Of a stretch of 64,000 bases of DNA, positions 24,642-34,618 are shown one piece after another. The DNA lies in contig NZ_RSEB01000004.1 in the NCBI RefSeq assembly GCF_003933745.1, forward strand, positions 186,001 to 250,000, in the 5' to 3' direction. A program made the translations under genes and the position numbers. Position 1 is the first letter of the stretch, and each line of letters starts with the position of its first letter. Below the pieces are notes generated by a model. That model saw only the letters and a list, made by a program, of their open reading frames with translations. It was not told where the DNA came from and searched no databases. Source of the stretch: Glycomyces terrestris (lineage in GTDB: Bacteria; Actinomycetota; Actinomycetes; Mycobacteriales; Micromonosporaceae).

Positions 24642-27600
24642 ATGGTCCCGACACCGCGCGCCGCCGCACCGCACCCGTCGCTCGCGCGGTTCTCGCCGGC
24701 CACCGCGTCGTGGTTCGCGCGCGCGTTCGGCGATCCCACCCCCGCCCAGCAGGGCGCCTGGGAGGCCCTGGGGGAGGACCGGGACGTCCTCGTGGTCGCG
24801 CCCACCGGCTCGGGCAAGACCCTCGCCGCGTTCCTGTCGGCCCTCGACGCACTGGCCGCCTCCCCGCCGCCGGCCGAGCCGAAGCGGCGCTGCCGCGTCC
24901 TCTACCTCTCGCCGCTCAAGGCCCTCGGCGTCGACGTCGAGCGGAACCTCGCCGCGCCCCTCGACGGCATCCGCGCCGAAGCCCGCCGCCTCGGCCTGCC
25001 CGAGCCTGACGTGCGCGTCGCGATCCGCTCGGGCGACACGCCCCAGCACGAGCGCCGCTCGATCGCCAACCGGCCCCCGGACATCCTCATCACCACCCCC
25101 GAGTCCCTGTTCCTCATGCTCACCTCGAACGCCCGCGACGCGCTCGCCGGCGTCGAGACCGTCATCCTCGACGAGGTCCACGCCGTGGCCGGCACCAAGC
25201 GCGGCGCGCACCTCGCCCTGTCCCTGGAGCGCCTGGACGCGCGCCTGGACCGGCCCGCCCGCCGCATCGGCCTCTCGGCCACCGTGCGCCCGGTCGAGGA
25301 GGTCGCCCGCTTCCTGTCCCCGCGCCGCGACGTCGCCGTCGTCCAGCCGCCCTCGGAGAAGCGCTGGGACCTGCGCGTCGTCGTCCCGGTCGAGGACATG
25401 TCCGCCCTCGGCGACGCCCCGGCCGCGCCCACCGCCTCCGACGCGCGCCGCACCGGGTCGATCTGGCCGCACGTCGAGGAGCGCATCGTCGACCTCATCG
25501 AGGCCCACCGCTCCACGATCGTCTTCGCCAACGCCCGCCGCGTCGCCGAACGCCTCTCCAACCGGCTCAACGAGATCGAATACGAGCGCCGCCACGGCCG
25601 CCCGCTCCCCGAGCACCACGGCCCGGCCGTCACCATGGGCGGCTCCGGCGCCGCCGCGGGCGCGCCGCCGCTCCTCTCACGCACCCACCACGGCTCGATC
25701 TCCAAGGAGCAGCGCGCCGAGGTCGAAGGCGACCTCAAGGCGGGGCGCCTGCCCGCCGTCGTCGCCACCTCCAGCCTCGAACTCGGCATCGACATGGGCG
25801 CGGTCGACCTCGTCGTCCAGGTCGAGGCCCCGCCCTCGGTCGCCTCCGGCCTCCAGCGCGTCGGCCGCGCCGGCCACCAGGTCGGCGCCGTCTCCCGCGG
25901 CGTGTTCTTCCCGAAGGTCCGCTCCGACCTCATCCAGTCCGCGGTCGTCGCCGAACGCATGCGCCAGGGCCGCATCGAGGCCCTGCGCGTCCCCGCCAAC
26001 CCCCTCGACGTCCTCGCCCAGCAGCTCGTCGCCATGGCCGCCATGGACGAATGGGACGTCGCCGACCTCCTCGGCCTCGTCCGCCGCGCCGCCCCGTTCG
26101 CGACCCTGCCCGACGCCGCCTTCGACGCCGTGCTCGACATGCTCGCCGGCCGCTACCCCTCCGACGCGTTCGCCGAGCTGCGCCCGCGCCTCGTCTGGGA
26201 CCGCACCGCCGGCACCGTCGCCGGCCGCCCCGGCGCCCAGCGCCTCGCCGTCACCTCCGGCGGCACCATCCCCGACCGCGGCCTCTTCGGCGTGTTCCTG
26301 CAAGGGCACGGCCCGGCCGGCGGCTCGCGCCGCGGCGGCGGCCGCGTCGGCGAACTCGACGAGGAGATGGTCTACGAGTCCCGCGTCGGCGACGTGTTCA
26401 CCCTCGGCACCTCCTCCTGGCGCATCGAGGAGATCACCCGCGACCGCGTCATGGTCTCCCCGGCCCCCGGCGTGCCCGGCCGCCTCCCGTTCTGGCACGG
26501 CGACGGCCTCGGCCGCCCCCTCGAACTCGGCCGCGGCCTCGGCGCCTTCGTCCGTGAACTGTCCTCAATGGACGACGACGCCGCGCACGGGCGCCTCGCC
26601 GCCGCCGGCCTCGACGAGTTCGCCTGCCGCAACGCGATCGCCTACCTCGCCGACCAGCGCCAGGCCACCGGCCGCGTCCCCGACGACCGCACCCTCGTCA
26701 TCGAGCGCTTCCGCGACGAGGCCGGCGACTGGTGCGTCGTCCTCCACTCCCCGTTCGGCGCCCAGGTCCACGCCCCCTGGGCCCTCGCCCTCGGCGAGCG
26801 CCTCCGCGACCGGTACGGCCTCGACCCCCAGCTCATGCACCACGACGACGGCATCGTCCTGCGCCTGCCCGACACCGACGCCCCGCCCCTGACCGCCGAC
26901 GACCTCCTCTTCGACCCCGCCGCGATCGCCGACACCGTCACCCGCGCCGTCTCCGGCACCTCCCTGTTCGCCTCCCGCTTCCGCGAAGCCGCCGCCCGCG
27001 CCCTCCTCCTCCCGCACCGCCAGCCCGGGAAGCGCCAGCCCCTGTGGCAGCAGCGGCTGCGCTCCTCCCAGCTCCTCGAGGTCGCCGGCCGCTACCCCTC
27101 GTTCCCGATCATCCTCGAGGCCGTCCGCGAAGTCCTCCAGGACGTGTACGACGTCCCCGGCCTCACCGAGCTCATGACCGACCTCCAGGCCCGCGACGTC
27201 GCCCTCGTCGAGACCACCACCGCCGACCCCTCGCCCTTCGCCCGCTCCCTCCTGTTCGGCTACGTCGCCCAGTTCATGTACGAAGGCGACACCCCGCTCG
27301 CCGAACGCCGCGCCGCCGCCCTCTCCCTCGACTCCCGCCTCCTCGCCGACCTCCTCGGCCAGGTCGAGCTCCGCGACCTCCTGGACCCCGACGTCCTCGC
27401 CCAGGTCGAGGCCGAACTCCAGTGGCTCACCGAGGACCGCCGCGCCCGCGACCCCGAGAGCGTCGCCGACCTCCTGCGCGTCCTCGGCCCCCTCACCGAC
27501 GACGAACTCGCCGCCCGCGGCGCCGACCCCGCCTGGGCGCGGGCCCTCGCCGACACCGGCCGCGCCCTCCGCGTCCGCATCGCCGGCAGCCCCCACTGGG

Positions 27601-29234
27601 CCGCGGTCGAAGACGCCGGCCGCCTCCGCGACGCCCTCGGCGCCGACCTCCCCGCCGGCGTCCCCGACGCCTTCACCGAACCCGTCGAGGACCCCCTCGG
27701 CGACCTCCTCGCCCGCTACGCCCGCACCCACGGCCCCTTCACCACCGCCGAAGCCGCCGCCCGCTTCGGCCTCGGCCCCGCCGTCGCCGCGCCCGCCCTC
27801 CACCGCATCGCCCCCGACCGGCTCGTCGAAGGCGAGTTCCGGCCCGGCGGCGACCACCTCGAATGGTGCGACGCGAACGTCCTGCGCCGCCTGCGCCGCC
27901 GCTCCCTCGCCGCCCTCCGCAAGGAGCTCGAACCCGTCCCGCCCGCCGCCCTCGCCGAGTTCCTGCCGCGCTGGCAGCACCTGGGCGGCAAGGAGAGCGA
28001 GGACGCCCGACTCGAAGGCGCCGACGGCCTCGCCCGCGCCGTCGAGCAGCTCCAAGGGGCCGCCGTCCCGGCCTCCGCCCTCGAACGGCTCGTCCTCCCC
28101 GGCCGCGTCGAGGACTACCGCCCGGCCCTGCTCGACGAGCTCACCGCCTCGGGCGAGGTCCTGTGGGCCGGCGCGGGCGCCCTCCCCGGCAACGACGGCT
28201 GGATCGCGCTCTACCCCGCCGAGACCGCCCCGCTGCTCCTGCCGCCGCCGCAGGAGCTCGACACCTCGGGCCTGCGCGGCGCCGTCCTCGCCGCGCTCGA
28301 AGGCGGCTACGGCCTGTTCTTCCGCCAGCTCGCCGACCGCGTCCGCGAGGCCGGCCACGCCGACGCGACCGACGCCGACCTCACCGCCGCCCTGTGGGAC
28401 CTCGCCTGGTCCGGGCGCGTCACCAACGACACGCTCGCGCCCCTGCGGGCCCTCCTCGGCTCCGGGCGCACCCCCGGCGCCACCGCCCACCGCGCCCGGC
28501 GCGCGGCCCCGCGCGCCCGCTACGGCGGCGGCTGGCGCGGCCTCCAGCAGGCCCCGGCGAGCGGCCCCACCGTCGCAGGCCGCTGGTCACTCCTGCCCGC
28601 GCCCGAACCCGACCCCACCGTCCGCGCCCACGCGCTCGCCCACACGCTCCTCGACCGGCACGGCGTCGTCACCCGCGGCGCCGTCGCGGCCGAAGGCGTC
28701 GACGGCGGCTTCGCGAAGGTCTACCGGGTCCTGTCCGCGTTCGAGGAGTCCGGGCGGGCCCGCCGCGGCTACGTCGTCGAGGGCCTCGGGGCGGCCCAGT
28801 TCGCGATGGACGGCGCGGTCGACCGCCTGCGCGCCGTCGCCGCCCGCGGCCACGCGTCCGCGGTCGTCCTCGCCGCCGCCGACCCTGCCAACGCCTACGG
28901 CGCGGCCCTGCCGTGGCCCGAGTCCGCCTCGGGCCACCGGCCCGGACGCAAGGCCGGGTCCCTCGTCGTCCTCGTCGGCGGCGAACTCGCCCTCTACCTC
29001 GAACGCGGCGGGAAGACCCTCCTCGCCTGGCCCGCGGCCGAGACCGGCATCGAGGACGACCCCCGACTGCTCGCCGCCGCCGGCGCGCTCGCCGAAGCGG
29101 TCCGCGCCGGACGCACCGGGACCCTCCACATCGAGCGCGTCAACGACGCCTACGCGCCCGGCTCGCCGCTCGGCCCGGCCCTGCGCGCCGCGGGCTTCCA
29201 CGAGACCCCGCAGGGCTTCCGCCTGCGCCCCTGA
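24642..29234 (+). CDS. lhr: Lhr-type ATP-dependent helicase (long form)
   Basis: 1530 aa, the full-length Lhr (large helicase-related) form. Helicase motifs: Q-motif-like DPTPAQQGAWEAL, Walker A APTGSGKT near residue 55, YLSPLKALGVD, TTPESLFLML, DEVH box in VILDEVHAVAGTKRG, GLSATVRP, TSSLELGIDMG and QRVGRAGHQVG. The Lhr-core winged-helix/beta-barrel part follows, then the long C-terminal Lhr domain. It is a 3'-5' DNA/RNA-DNA helicase associated with DNA repair, and mitomycin-C-inducible in mycobacteria. I use the ATG at 24642; a GTG at 24612 is the alternative and neither has a strong ribosome site. The extreme GC of the third codon positions matches the chromosome. Confidence 0.93.
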   Translation: MVPTPRAAAPHPSLARFSPATASWFARAFGDPTPAQQGAWEALGEDRDVLVVAPTGSGKTLAAFLSALDALAASPPPAEPKRRCRVLYLSPLKALGVDVERNLAAPLDGIRAEARRLGLPEPDVRVAIRSGDTPQHERRSIANRPPDILITTPESLFLMLTSNARDALAGVETVILDEVHAVAGTKRGAHLALSLERLDARLDRPARRIGLSATVRPVEEVARFLSPRRDVAVVQPPSEKRWDLRVVVPVEDMSALGDAPAAPTASDARRTGSIWPHVEERIVDLIEAHRSTIVFANARRVAERLSNRLNEIEYERRHGRPLPEHHGPAVTMGGSGAAAGAPPLLSRTHHGSISKEQRAEVEGDLKAGRLPAVVATSSLELGIDMGAVDLVVQVEAPPSVASGLQRVGRAGHQVGAVSRGVFFPKVRSDLIQSAVVAERMRQGRIEALRVPANPLDVLAQQLVAMAAMDEWDVADLLGLVRRAAPFATLPDAAFDAVLDMLAGRYPSDAFAELRPRLVWDRTAGTVAGRPGAQRLAVTSGGTIPDRGLFGVFLQGHGPAGGSRRGGGRVGELDEEMVYESRVGDVFTLGTSSWRIEEITRDRVMVSPAPGVPGRLPFWHGDGLGRPLELGRGLGAFVRELSSMDDDAAHGRLAAAGLDEFACRNAIAYLADQRQATGRVPDDRTLVIERFRDEAGDWCVVLHSPFGAQVHAPWALALGERLRDRYGLDPQLMHHDDGIVLRLPDTDAPPLTADDLLFDPAAIADTVTRAVSGTSLFASRFREAAARALLLPHRQPGKRQPLWQQRLRSSQLLEVAGRYPSFPIILEAVREVLQDVYDVPGLTELMTDLQARDVALVETTTADPSPFARSLLFGYVAQFMYEGDTPLAERRAAALSLDSRLLADLLGQVELRDLLDPDVLAQVEAELQWLTEDRRARDPESVADLLRVLGPLTDDELAARGADPAWARALADTGRALRVRIAGSPHWAAVEDAGRLRDALGADLPAGVPDAFTEPVEDPLGDLLARYARTHGPFTTAEAAARFGLGPAVAAPALHRIAPDRLVEGEFRPGGDHLEWCDANVLRRLRRRSLAALRKELEPVPPAALAEFLPRWQHLGGKESEDARLEGADGLARAVEQLQGAAVPASALERLVLPGRVEDYRPALLDELTASGEVLWAGAGALPGNDGWIALYPAETAPLLLPPPQELDTSGLRGAVLAALEGGYGLFFRQLADRVREAGHADATDADLTAALWDLAWSGRVTNDTLAPLRALLGSGRTPGATAHRARRAAPRARYGGGWRGLQQAPASGPTVAGRWSLLPAPEPDPTVRAHALAHTLLDRHGVVTRGAVAAEGVDGGFAKVYRVLSAFEESGRARRGYVVEGLGAAQFAMDGAVDRLRAVAARGHASAVVLAAADPANAYGAALPWPESASGHRPGRKAGSLVVLVGGELALYLERGGKTLLAWPAAETGIEDDPRLLAAAGALAEAVRAGRTGTLHIERVNDAYAPGSPLGPALRAAGFHETPQGFRLRP

Positions 29235-29396
29235 AGAACCGGTCAGCGCAGCAGTCCGAGGTCGGTGCGAGGACCACCCGCAGGTCGCGGTCGGAGGGTG
29301 CGGCCGCCGTGCCGCGGGGCCGCGATCCGAAGCGGACGAGTCAGACCACCGCCGGGTCCGCCGCTGCGGCTCGCCAAGCCTCCGCGAGCGCGGCGC

Positions 29397-30344
29397 TCAC
29401 CGGCGCCTCCCCAGCCGCATCCAGTAGTCCTCGCGGCCCGTGTCGACCGGCAGCGGCTCGTCGCGGAAGAACGGCAGCCGGTTGAGCACGAGCTGCACCG
29501 CGGGCGCGTTCGCCATGCCGCGGTAGATGTCGAGGGCCCACAGCCCGTTGACGATCACGAGGGCGCGCAGCCGCTGCTCGACGCCCGCGCCGGCGAGGCG
29601 GTCGAGGTCGTGGTCGGCCTGGATGCGGGTGCCGGGCATGACCGGGGCCCACAGGACGTACCGCGCGAGCTCCCACATCGGGTCGCCGATCATCACCGTC
29701 TCCCAGTCGAAGACGCCCGCGATGCGGTCGCCCTCGACGGTGAAGTTCCCCGGGTTCAGGTCCCCGTGCACGAGCCGCCGCTCGACCGGGAGGCTGGCGG
29801 CGATGTCCAGCGCGGTCGCGGTCAGCTCCTCGGCCATCTCGCGGTCGGCGCGGTCCTCCAGGTAGTCCCAGTCGGCGGGGAGCAGGGCGCGCAGCTGCCC
29901 GGTCCAGTCCTCCTGCGTCCCGTTCCCCGTCGCGGGGTCGACCGAGCCGTACCCCCGGGTCCCCTGGAGGTCGACCGCGGCGATCGCCTCGATCACGGCC
30001 CGCACCGCGGGCGCGCAGCGGCGCTGGTGCGCCGCGTCCGACCCGGTCAGGTGGACGCCGCCCAGCCGCTCGGAGACGCAGCAGTACGCGCCCTCGGCGA
30101 CGGGCCCGACGTGCAGCACCTCCGGCACCGGCACCCCGGTGCCCGCGAGCTTCGCCGCGGCCCAGGCGTCCTTGTCGAACCCCTCCCGCCGCGGCGCGAT
30201 CCGCAGGACGAGGTCGCGCCCGTCGGCGCGGAACGCGAACGCCTGCGACACCTCCCCTTCGGCGAGCCGGGTCCAGTCATCTACGGGTCCGAGCAGGCCG
30301 CGCATCGCCTGCGCGGCCTGCTCCTCTGAAAGCGTGGTCTTCAC
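29397..30344 (-). CDS. aminoglycoside phosphotransferase-family kinase (APH/choline kinase fold)
   Basis: 315 aa. Kinase-like fold with Lys-containing N-lobe (GRDLVLRIAPRREGFDKDAW), the Brenner motif HGDLNPGNF and the metal-binding Asp in GVFDWETVMIGDP. The substrate is unknown: the family phosphorylates aminoglycosides, macrolides, choline, homoserine or sugars. It starts with GTG at 30342-30344 and is separated from the upstream P450 gene on the same strand by 47 bases, so the two may be co-transcribed. The 162-bp gap to lhr shows no gene. Confidence 0.85.
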   Translation of the reverse strand: MKTTLSEEQAAQAMRGLLGPVDDWTRLAEGEVSQAFAFRADGRDLVLRIAPRREGFDKDAWAAAKLAGTGVPVPEVLHVGPVAEGAYCCVSERLGGVHLTGSDAAHQRRCAPAVRAVIEAIAAVDLQGTRGYGSVDPATGNGTQEDWTGQLRALLPADWDYLEDRADREMAEELTATALDIAASLPVERRLVHGDLNPGNFTVEGDRIAGVFDWETVMIGDPMWELARYVLWAPVMPGTRIQADHDLDRLAGAGVEQRLRALVIVNGLWALDIYRGMANAPAVQLVLNRLPFFRDEPLPVDTGREDYWMRLGRRR

Positions 30345-30391
30345 CGGCCCCACGCTAGGCGCGGGCGGCGGCCGCGCCAACCGGTTTTCGG

Positions 30392-31606
30392 CTACCAGGT
30401 CACCGGCAGCTCCGAGACGCCGTAGAAGTTCTGGTCGGTCCGCAGCGGCACCTGCGCGGCCGGGACGGCCAGCCGCAGCCCGGGCAGGCGCCGGAGCAGG
30501 TGCTCGAACGCGATGCGCATCTCGACCCGGGCGAGCTGCTGGCCGAGGCACTGGTGGACGCCGTGCCCGAAGGTCATGTGCCCCCTGGCGTCGCGGGACA
30601 CGTCGAACACGTCGGGCGACTCGAAGTGCTCGCCGTCGCGGTTGGCGGTCTGCACCGAGACGGTCATGAACTCCCCGGCCCGGATCCGCTCGCCTTCGAA
30701 CTCGAAGTCCTCCCCGGCCTGGCGGACGATCCCGGTGTGGACGAGGCCGACGTACCGCAGCAGCTCCTCGACGCCGTTCGCGATGAGCTCGGGCCGCTCG
30801 CGGAGCAGGTCCCACTGGTCGCGGTTCTCCAGCAGCGCCATCGTCCCGAGCCCGAGCATCTTCGCGGTGGTCTCGTGGCCGGCGACGAGCAGCAGCACCG
30901 CCATCCCGACGACCTCCTCCTCGGACAGCTCGTCGTCGGCCGCGAGGTCCGACAGGAGGTCGTCCTGCGGCTCGGCGCGGCGCGCCGCCGCGAGCCCGGC
31001 GAGGTAGCCGAACAGCCGCCGGTTCGCCTCCGCCCGCTCCTCGCCCTCGGCGCTCATCGTCAGCAGCGTCGACGAGTCGGCCAGGAATCGGTCCCGGTCC
31101 TCGTACGGCACCCCGAGCAGCTCGCAGATTACCAGGGACGGGACGGGCAGCGCGAACCCGGCCACGAGGTCCGCGCCCGGGCCCGCCGCCTCCAGCGCGT
31201 CGATCCGCGCCGCCGCGATCTCCCCGATCCGCGGCTCCAGCTGCCGCGTCCGGCGCACGGTGAAGGCGCCGGTGAGCTTGCGGCGCAGGCGGGTGTGCTC
31301 GGCGCCGTCCATGTCGATGAACATCCCCGGCGCCGTGGGCATCTCGCCCTCGACACCGGCCAGCGCCTCCAGGCCCGGCATCGGGACCGGCACCTTGACC
31401 GGGGCGGTGAACCGGGACTTGAAGCGCCGGTCGGCCAGGACCAGGCGGCCCAGCCGGTGGCTGGTGACGATCCACCCGAGGGCGCCGTCGGGGTGGTACC
31501 GCAGCCGCCGCAGCGGCGCCTCGCGGTGCAGGGCCATGAGCGCGGCCGGCGGGTCGTAGCGGTGCTCGCGCTCGAGCGGGATGCCGTACGGGACGGTCTC
31601 GGTCAT
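30392..31606 (-). CDS. cytochrome P450
   Basis: 404 aa, soluble bacterial P450. Diagnostic elements: I-helix oxygen-binding AGHETT in LLLVAGHETTAKML, ExxR in VEELLRYVG, and the heme loop FGHGVHQCLGQQLAR with the axial Cys. The N-terminus (MTETVPYGIPLEREHRYDPP) resembles the CYP105/107 type of actinomycete secondary-metabolite and xenobiotic P450s. The ATG at 31604-31606 has AGGAGG upstream. No ferredoxin gene is adjacent. The promoter region is a striking AT-rich island. Confidence 0.95.
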   Translation of the reverse strand: MTETVPYGIPLEREHRYDPPAALMALHREAPLRRLRYHPDGALGWIVTSHRLGRLVLADRRFKSRFTAPVKVPVPMPGLEALAGVEGEMPTAPGMFIDMDGAEHTRLRRKLTGAFTVRRTRQLEPRIGEIAAARIDALEAAGPGADLVAGFALPVPSLVICELLGVPYEDRDRFLADSSTLLTMSAEGEERAEANRRLFGYLAGLAAARRAEPQDDLLSDLAADDELSEEEVVGMAVLLLVAGHETTAKMLGLGTMALLENRDQWDLLRERPELIANGVEELLRYVGLVHTGIVRQAGEDFEFEGERIRAGEFMTVSVQTANRDGEHFESPDVFDVSRDARGHMTFGHGVHQCLGQQLARVEMRIAFEHLLRRLPGLRLAVPAAQVPLRTDQNFYGVSELPVTW

Positions 31607-31639
31607 CGGGGGCCTCCTGGCGGGAAGAACGGAACCTTT

Positions 31640-31672
31640 CTGCGTATAAACATAATATACGTATACAACTGC
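31640..31672 (-). promoter_or_regulatory. AT-rich palindromic promoter/operator of the P450 gene
   Basis: About 30 bases of AT-rich sequence in otherwise very GC-rich DNA. It contains the perfect palindrome TATACGTATA and a GTATA/TATAC inverted pair separated by seven bases, plus TTGTAT and TATATT boxes on the minus strand. A repressor (PadR- or TetR-like) site over a promoter is a reasonable reading, but no regulator gene is adjacent. Confidence 0.5.
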
Positions 31673-31787
31673 GCGCAACCCTGCCACGCCCCGCCTGGGA
31701 CCGGTCTCGCCGCGCACGTGCGACGGTGCCACCGGGCACCGCGAGGCGCCCGTCGTCCGCTGAGCCCTACCCCCCATTGGAGACTCC

Positions 31788-32123
31788 ATGGACTTCCTCG
31801 GCACGAACCCGAACCAGGCGGCTGCCGCCGCCGAATCCACCACCGCCCTCGCGGCGAGCTTCCGCACCCTCCAGGCCGACCTCCTGTCGACCGTGGAGCG
31901 GTGCCGGGCCGCCGCCGGCGAACCCGAGGTCGCCGACGGCTACGACGCCTTCGGCTCCACCTGGTCCGTCGAACTCGCGGGCATCGCCGCCCACGGCGAG
32001 AGCGTCGGCGGCGCCGCGACCGCCTCCGTCGCCGAGGCCGCCGGCACCGACGGCGCCAACGCCTCCGGCTTCGGCGGCATCGACGCGCCCCCCGTCGCGC
32101 CGCCCGCGATCAGGCCCTACTGA
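31788..32123 (+). CDS. small ESX/EspC-like protein (111 aa)
   Basis: A short, Ala-rich, helical protein (NQAAAAAESTTALAASFRTLQ, then TVERCRAAAG, WSVELAGIAAHGESVGGAA) with a Gly/Pro tail. The size, helical-hairpin pattern and position before a large DUF6571-like protein suggest a WXG100/EspC-type type VII secretion substrate or chaperone-like partner. The canonical WXG motif is missing (WSV instead). The ATG at 31788 has GGAG upstream, and the next gene starts 14 bases after the stop. Family assignment is tentative. Confidence 0.6.
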   Translation: MDFLGTNPNQAAAAAESTTALAASFRTLQADLLSTVERCRAAAGEPEVADGYDAFGSTWSVELAGIAAHGESVGGAATASVAEAAGTDGANASGFGGIDAPPVAPPAIRPY

Positions 32124-32137
32124 GGAAGGACCAGGCC

Positions 32138-34615
32138 ATGGCCATCCCGACCGAAGCCAGCTTCGTCCCCCCGACCACCAAGGCCGAGGAAGGCGCCCTC
32201 GACCAGGAGTCCGCCGCCCTCAAGGCCGCCGGCGCCCGCATCCTCGGCGGCGGCGGCGACCTCCTCGACCGCATGTCCCGCACCGCGGTCGAGTTCAGCG
32301 AACTCGTGGCCGACCCCATCCGCCGCGAAGGCGCCGAGTCCATCGCCGCCAGCCGCGCCGCCATGCAGGGCGCCCTCCACGGCTCCATCGTCACCAGCGT
32401 CTTCGCCGGGCACGTGCGCACCTTCAAGACCGAGATCGCCGCCCTCGTCGCGGACTGGAACGCCGCCGTCGCGAACGACTTCGGCGTCACCTCCGGCATC
32501 CCCGCCGAGATCGCGGCGGCCGGCTGGGCCAAGCTCCGCCAGACCGACAGCGCCGCCGGCGCGGTCTACGAGACCTTCAAGGGCCACGCCGCCACCGCCG
32601 GAGCCCAACTCCGCACCGGCCCCACCCCCGCGAACATCCAGGCCCTCATGACCGCCGCCGGCGGCGCCGTCCCGACCTGGCTCGCCTACAACGCCTTCGG
32701 CACCCAGGCGCTCGACGCCGGCGCCGGAAGCGCCCTCGCGCAGCAGCTCATCGGGGCGCTCCGCAACGGCGGCTCCCTGCCCCCGGGACTCCTCCAACCG
32801 CTCATGGACCTCGCCGTCCGCGCACGGGACCTCCAGCGAAGCGGCGGCACGCTCGCCCCCGGCGAGAGCGGGTTCCTCTCCGGCTTCTACGGCGCGATGG
32901 GCGACCCGGCACTCGGGCCCGTGCCCTCGCAGCAGGACCACCTGTTCGCGCTCCCCAGCCTCATCAAGCACACCGACCTGGACGCGACGCAGCAGGCGGC
33001 CGTCCTCGCCGCCGTCGGCGGGGGCCTGCTCGCCCTGTCGGACCAGCGGCTCAACCCCGGCCTGGGACCGGGCGCGACCGCGGGCACCGGCCCGCAGTTC
33101 CTGCCGCCGAGTCTGCGCGAGCTGGTCGACTCCCACCTCAGCGGCGGGCCGCGGCCGGTCTCGGCCGACGCCGACCTGCCCGCGCTCGCCGAGATGATCC
33201 GCGCCGCCGACGCCCACGGACTCGCCGACATGCAGGCCGGCACCGCGCTCTCGGCGGCCCTCACGATGGAGCTCGCCGGAACCGGCGTCCACGCCAACGA
33301 CCCCGGCGACGCGGACGCGATGACCCTGCTGAACGCGAGCACGCGCAACATCGACGCCAACGCGGGCATCCTCGACGGCACGATCCAGCACGCGGCGTTC
33401 GGGGCCGACACCGACGAGTACGTCCTGCGCGGCCTGTTCGGCCACCGCTGGACCGACGGCGGCGCGACCGCCGGCAGGCTCATCGACTGGATCCCCGCGG
33501 CGTCGACCGACCCGAACACCGCCGGCCAGGCGGCGCGCGCGGCCCTCGGCCTCATCGACACCATGACCGACGAGACCGGGCCCCACGCCTTCGGCACGAG
33601 CGCCTACACCTTCTTCACCGACGGCTACGGCCGCGTCGACGTCGACCTCGGCAACCAGCAGTACCTGAGCTTCCAGGACGCCCCCATCGGGGCGGCGAAC
33701 CCGGAGATCGCCCGGGCGATGGGTCGCACCGCCGCGATGTACCTGGACGTCTTCGCCCAGGAGCCCGTGGCCGGCCGGGGCAACGGCCCCACCGGCTTCA
33801 CCGGCGACGCCCCCGGGTTCTACCTCGACGTCGACACCCGGACGAAGTTCTTCGAGCTGGTCATGGGCGACGCGCGGGCGGCACACGAACTGGGCTCGAC
33901 CGTCTACGCGGAGATCATGGCCGACGCCGCCGGACTGCACGACGAGTCCCTCGGGACCGCCGACGCGAGCGGGCTCGCCGCCCGGTCCGGATCGCTGCTC
34001 GGCTACCTCAACGTCGGGTTCGACCGGGTCCACCAGGACGCCCAGGGGGACATGACCACCGAGCAGCAGCGCGACGCCCACCACGCCAGCTGGACCCGCT
34101 CGGCCGCGGCGATCACGAAGGAGATCGTCCAGGAGGCGCCGTTCGTCAGGGGCCTGAGCAAGGCCGGGCAGATCCTCGTCCGCGAGGGATTCGAACTGCT
34201 GAAATGGGGGCCCGGCTACGCCGAGGTCATGAAGACGTGGCCGTACGGCGACGCCGTCATGACCGAGCAGCAGAGTACGCCGGTCGACCCCATGTTCCAT
34301 GAGTTCGCGTTGGAGACCTCGCACGGCATCGTCGAGGACATGCACCGGACGGGCAAGCTGTCCCTTGAGGACATCGCCGCGCACGAGGAGGGCCTCGTCG
34401 TGCGCGACAAGGCCACCCAGGCGATCCTCCGCATGCGGACGGCCCAGGAGCTCCTGGGGACGTTCGAGCAGCCCGCCGGCGGAGCGGTCTTCGGCCCCGG
34501 CGAAGCGAAGACCGCCCTGGAGCGCCTGTTCGGGTCCGGGACCGAGCTCGACCAGAAGTACCGGACCTACGTCGAGTGGTTCCAGCTGCACCGCACCGAC
34601 GTCCAGCAGGGCTAG
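32138..34615 (+). CDS. DUF6571-like large type VII-associated protein
   Basis: 825 aa with no signal peptide. The N-terminal 110 residues are helical, like WXG/LXG substrates. The body contains ALTMELAGTGVHANDPGDADAM and GTIQHAAFGADTDEYVLRGLFGHRW-type segments, and the end is helical (ELLGTFEQPAGGAVFGPGE). The middle, with LPPGLLQPLMDLAVRARD and LLALSDQRLNPG, resembles actinobacterial DUF6571/'TPR repeat region' proteins encoded near ESX genes. GGAAGGA precedes the ATG at 32138. It probably forms an operon with the small protein before it and the anchored lectin four bases after it. I see no catalytic motif, so effector or structural function is open. Confidence 0.65.
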   Translation: MAIPTEASFVPPTTKAEEGALDQESAALKAAGARILGGGGDLLDRMSRTAVEFSELVADPIRREGAESIAASRAAMQGALHGSIVTSVFAGHVRTFKTEIAALVADWNAAVANDFGVTSGIPAEIAAAGWAKLRQTDSAAGAVYETFKGHAATAGAQLRTGPTPANIQALMTAAGGAVPTWLAYNAFGTQALDAGAGSALAQQLIGALRNGGSLPPGLLQPLMDLAVRARDLQRSGGTLAPGESGFLSGFYGAMGDPALGPVPSQQDHLFALPSLIKHTDLDATQQAAVLAAVGGGLLALSDQRLNPGLGPGATAGTGPQFLPPSLRELVDSHLSGGPRPVSADADLPALAEMIRAADAHGLADMQAGTALSAALTMELAGTGVHANDPGDADAMTLLNASTRNIDANAGILDGTIQHAAFGADTDEYVLRGLFGHRWTDGGATAGRLIDWIPAASTDPNTAGQAARAALGLIDTMTDETGPHAFGTSAYTFFTDGYGRVDVDLGNQQYLSFQDAPIGAANPEIARAMGRTAAMYLDVFAQEPVAGRGNGPTGFTGDAPGFYLDVDTRTKFFELVMGDARAAHELGSTVYAEIMADAAGLHDESLGTADASGLAARSGSLLGYLNVGFDRVHQDAQGDMTTEQQRDAHHASWTRSAAAITKEIVQEAPFVRGLSKAGQILVREGFELLKWGPGYAEVMKTWPYGDAVMTEQQSTPVDPMFHEFALETSHGIVEDMHRTGKLSLEDIAAHEEGLVVRDKATQAILRMRTAQELLGTFEQPAGGAVFGPGEAKTALERLFGSGTELDQKYRTYVEWFQLHRTDVQQG

Positions 34616-34618
34616 GCG

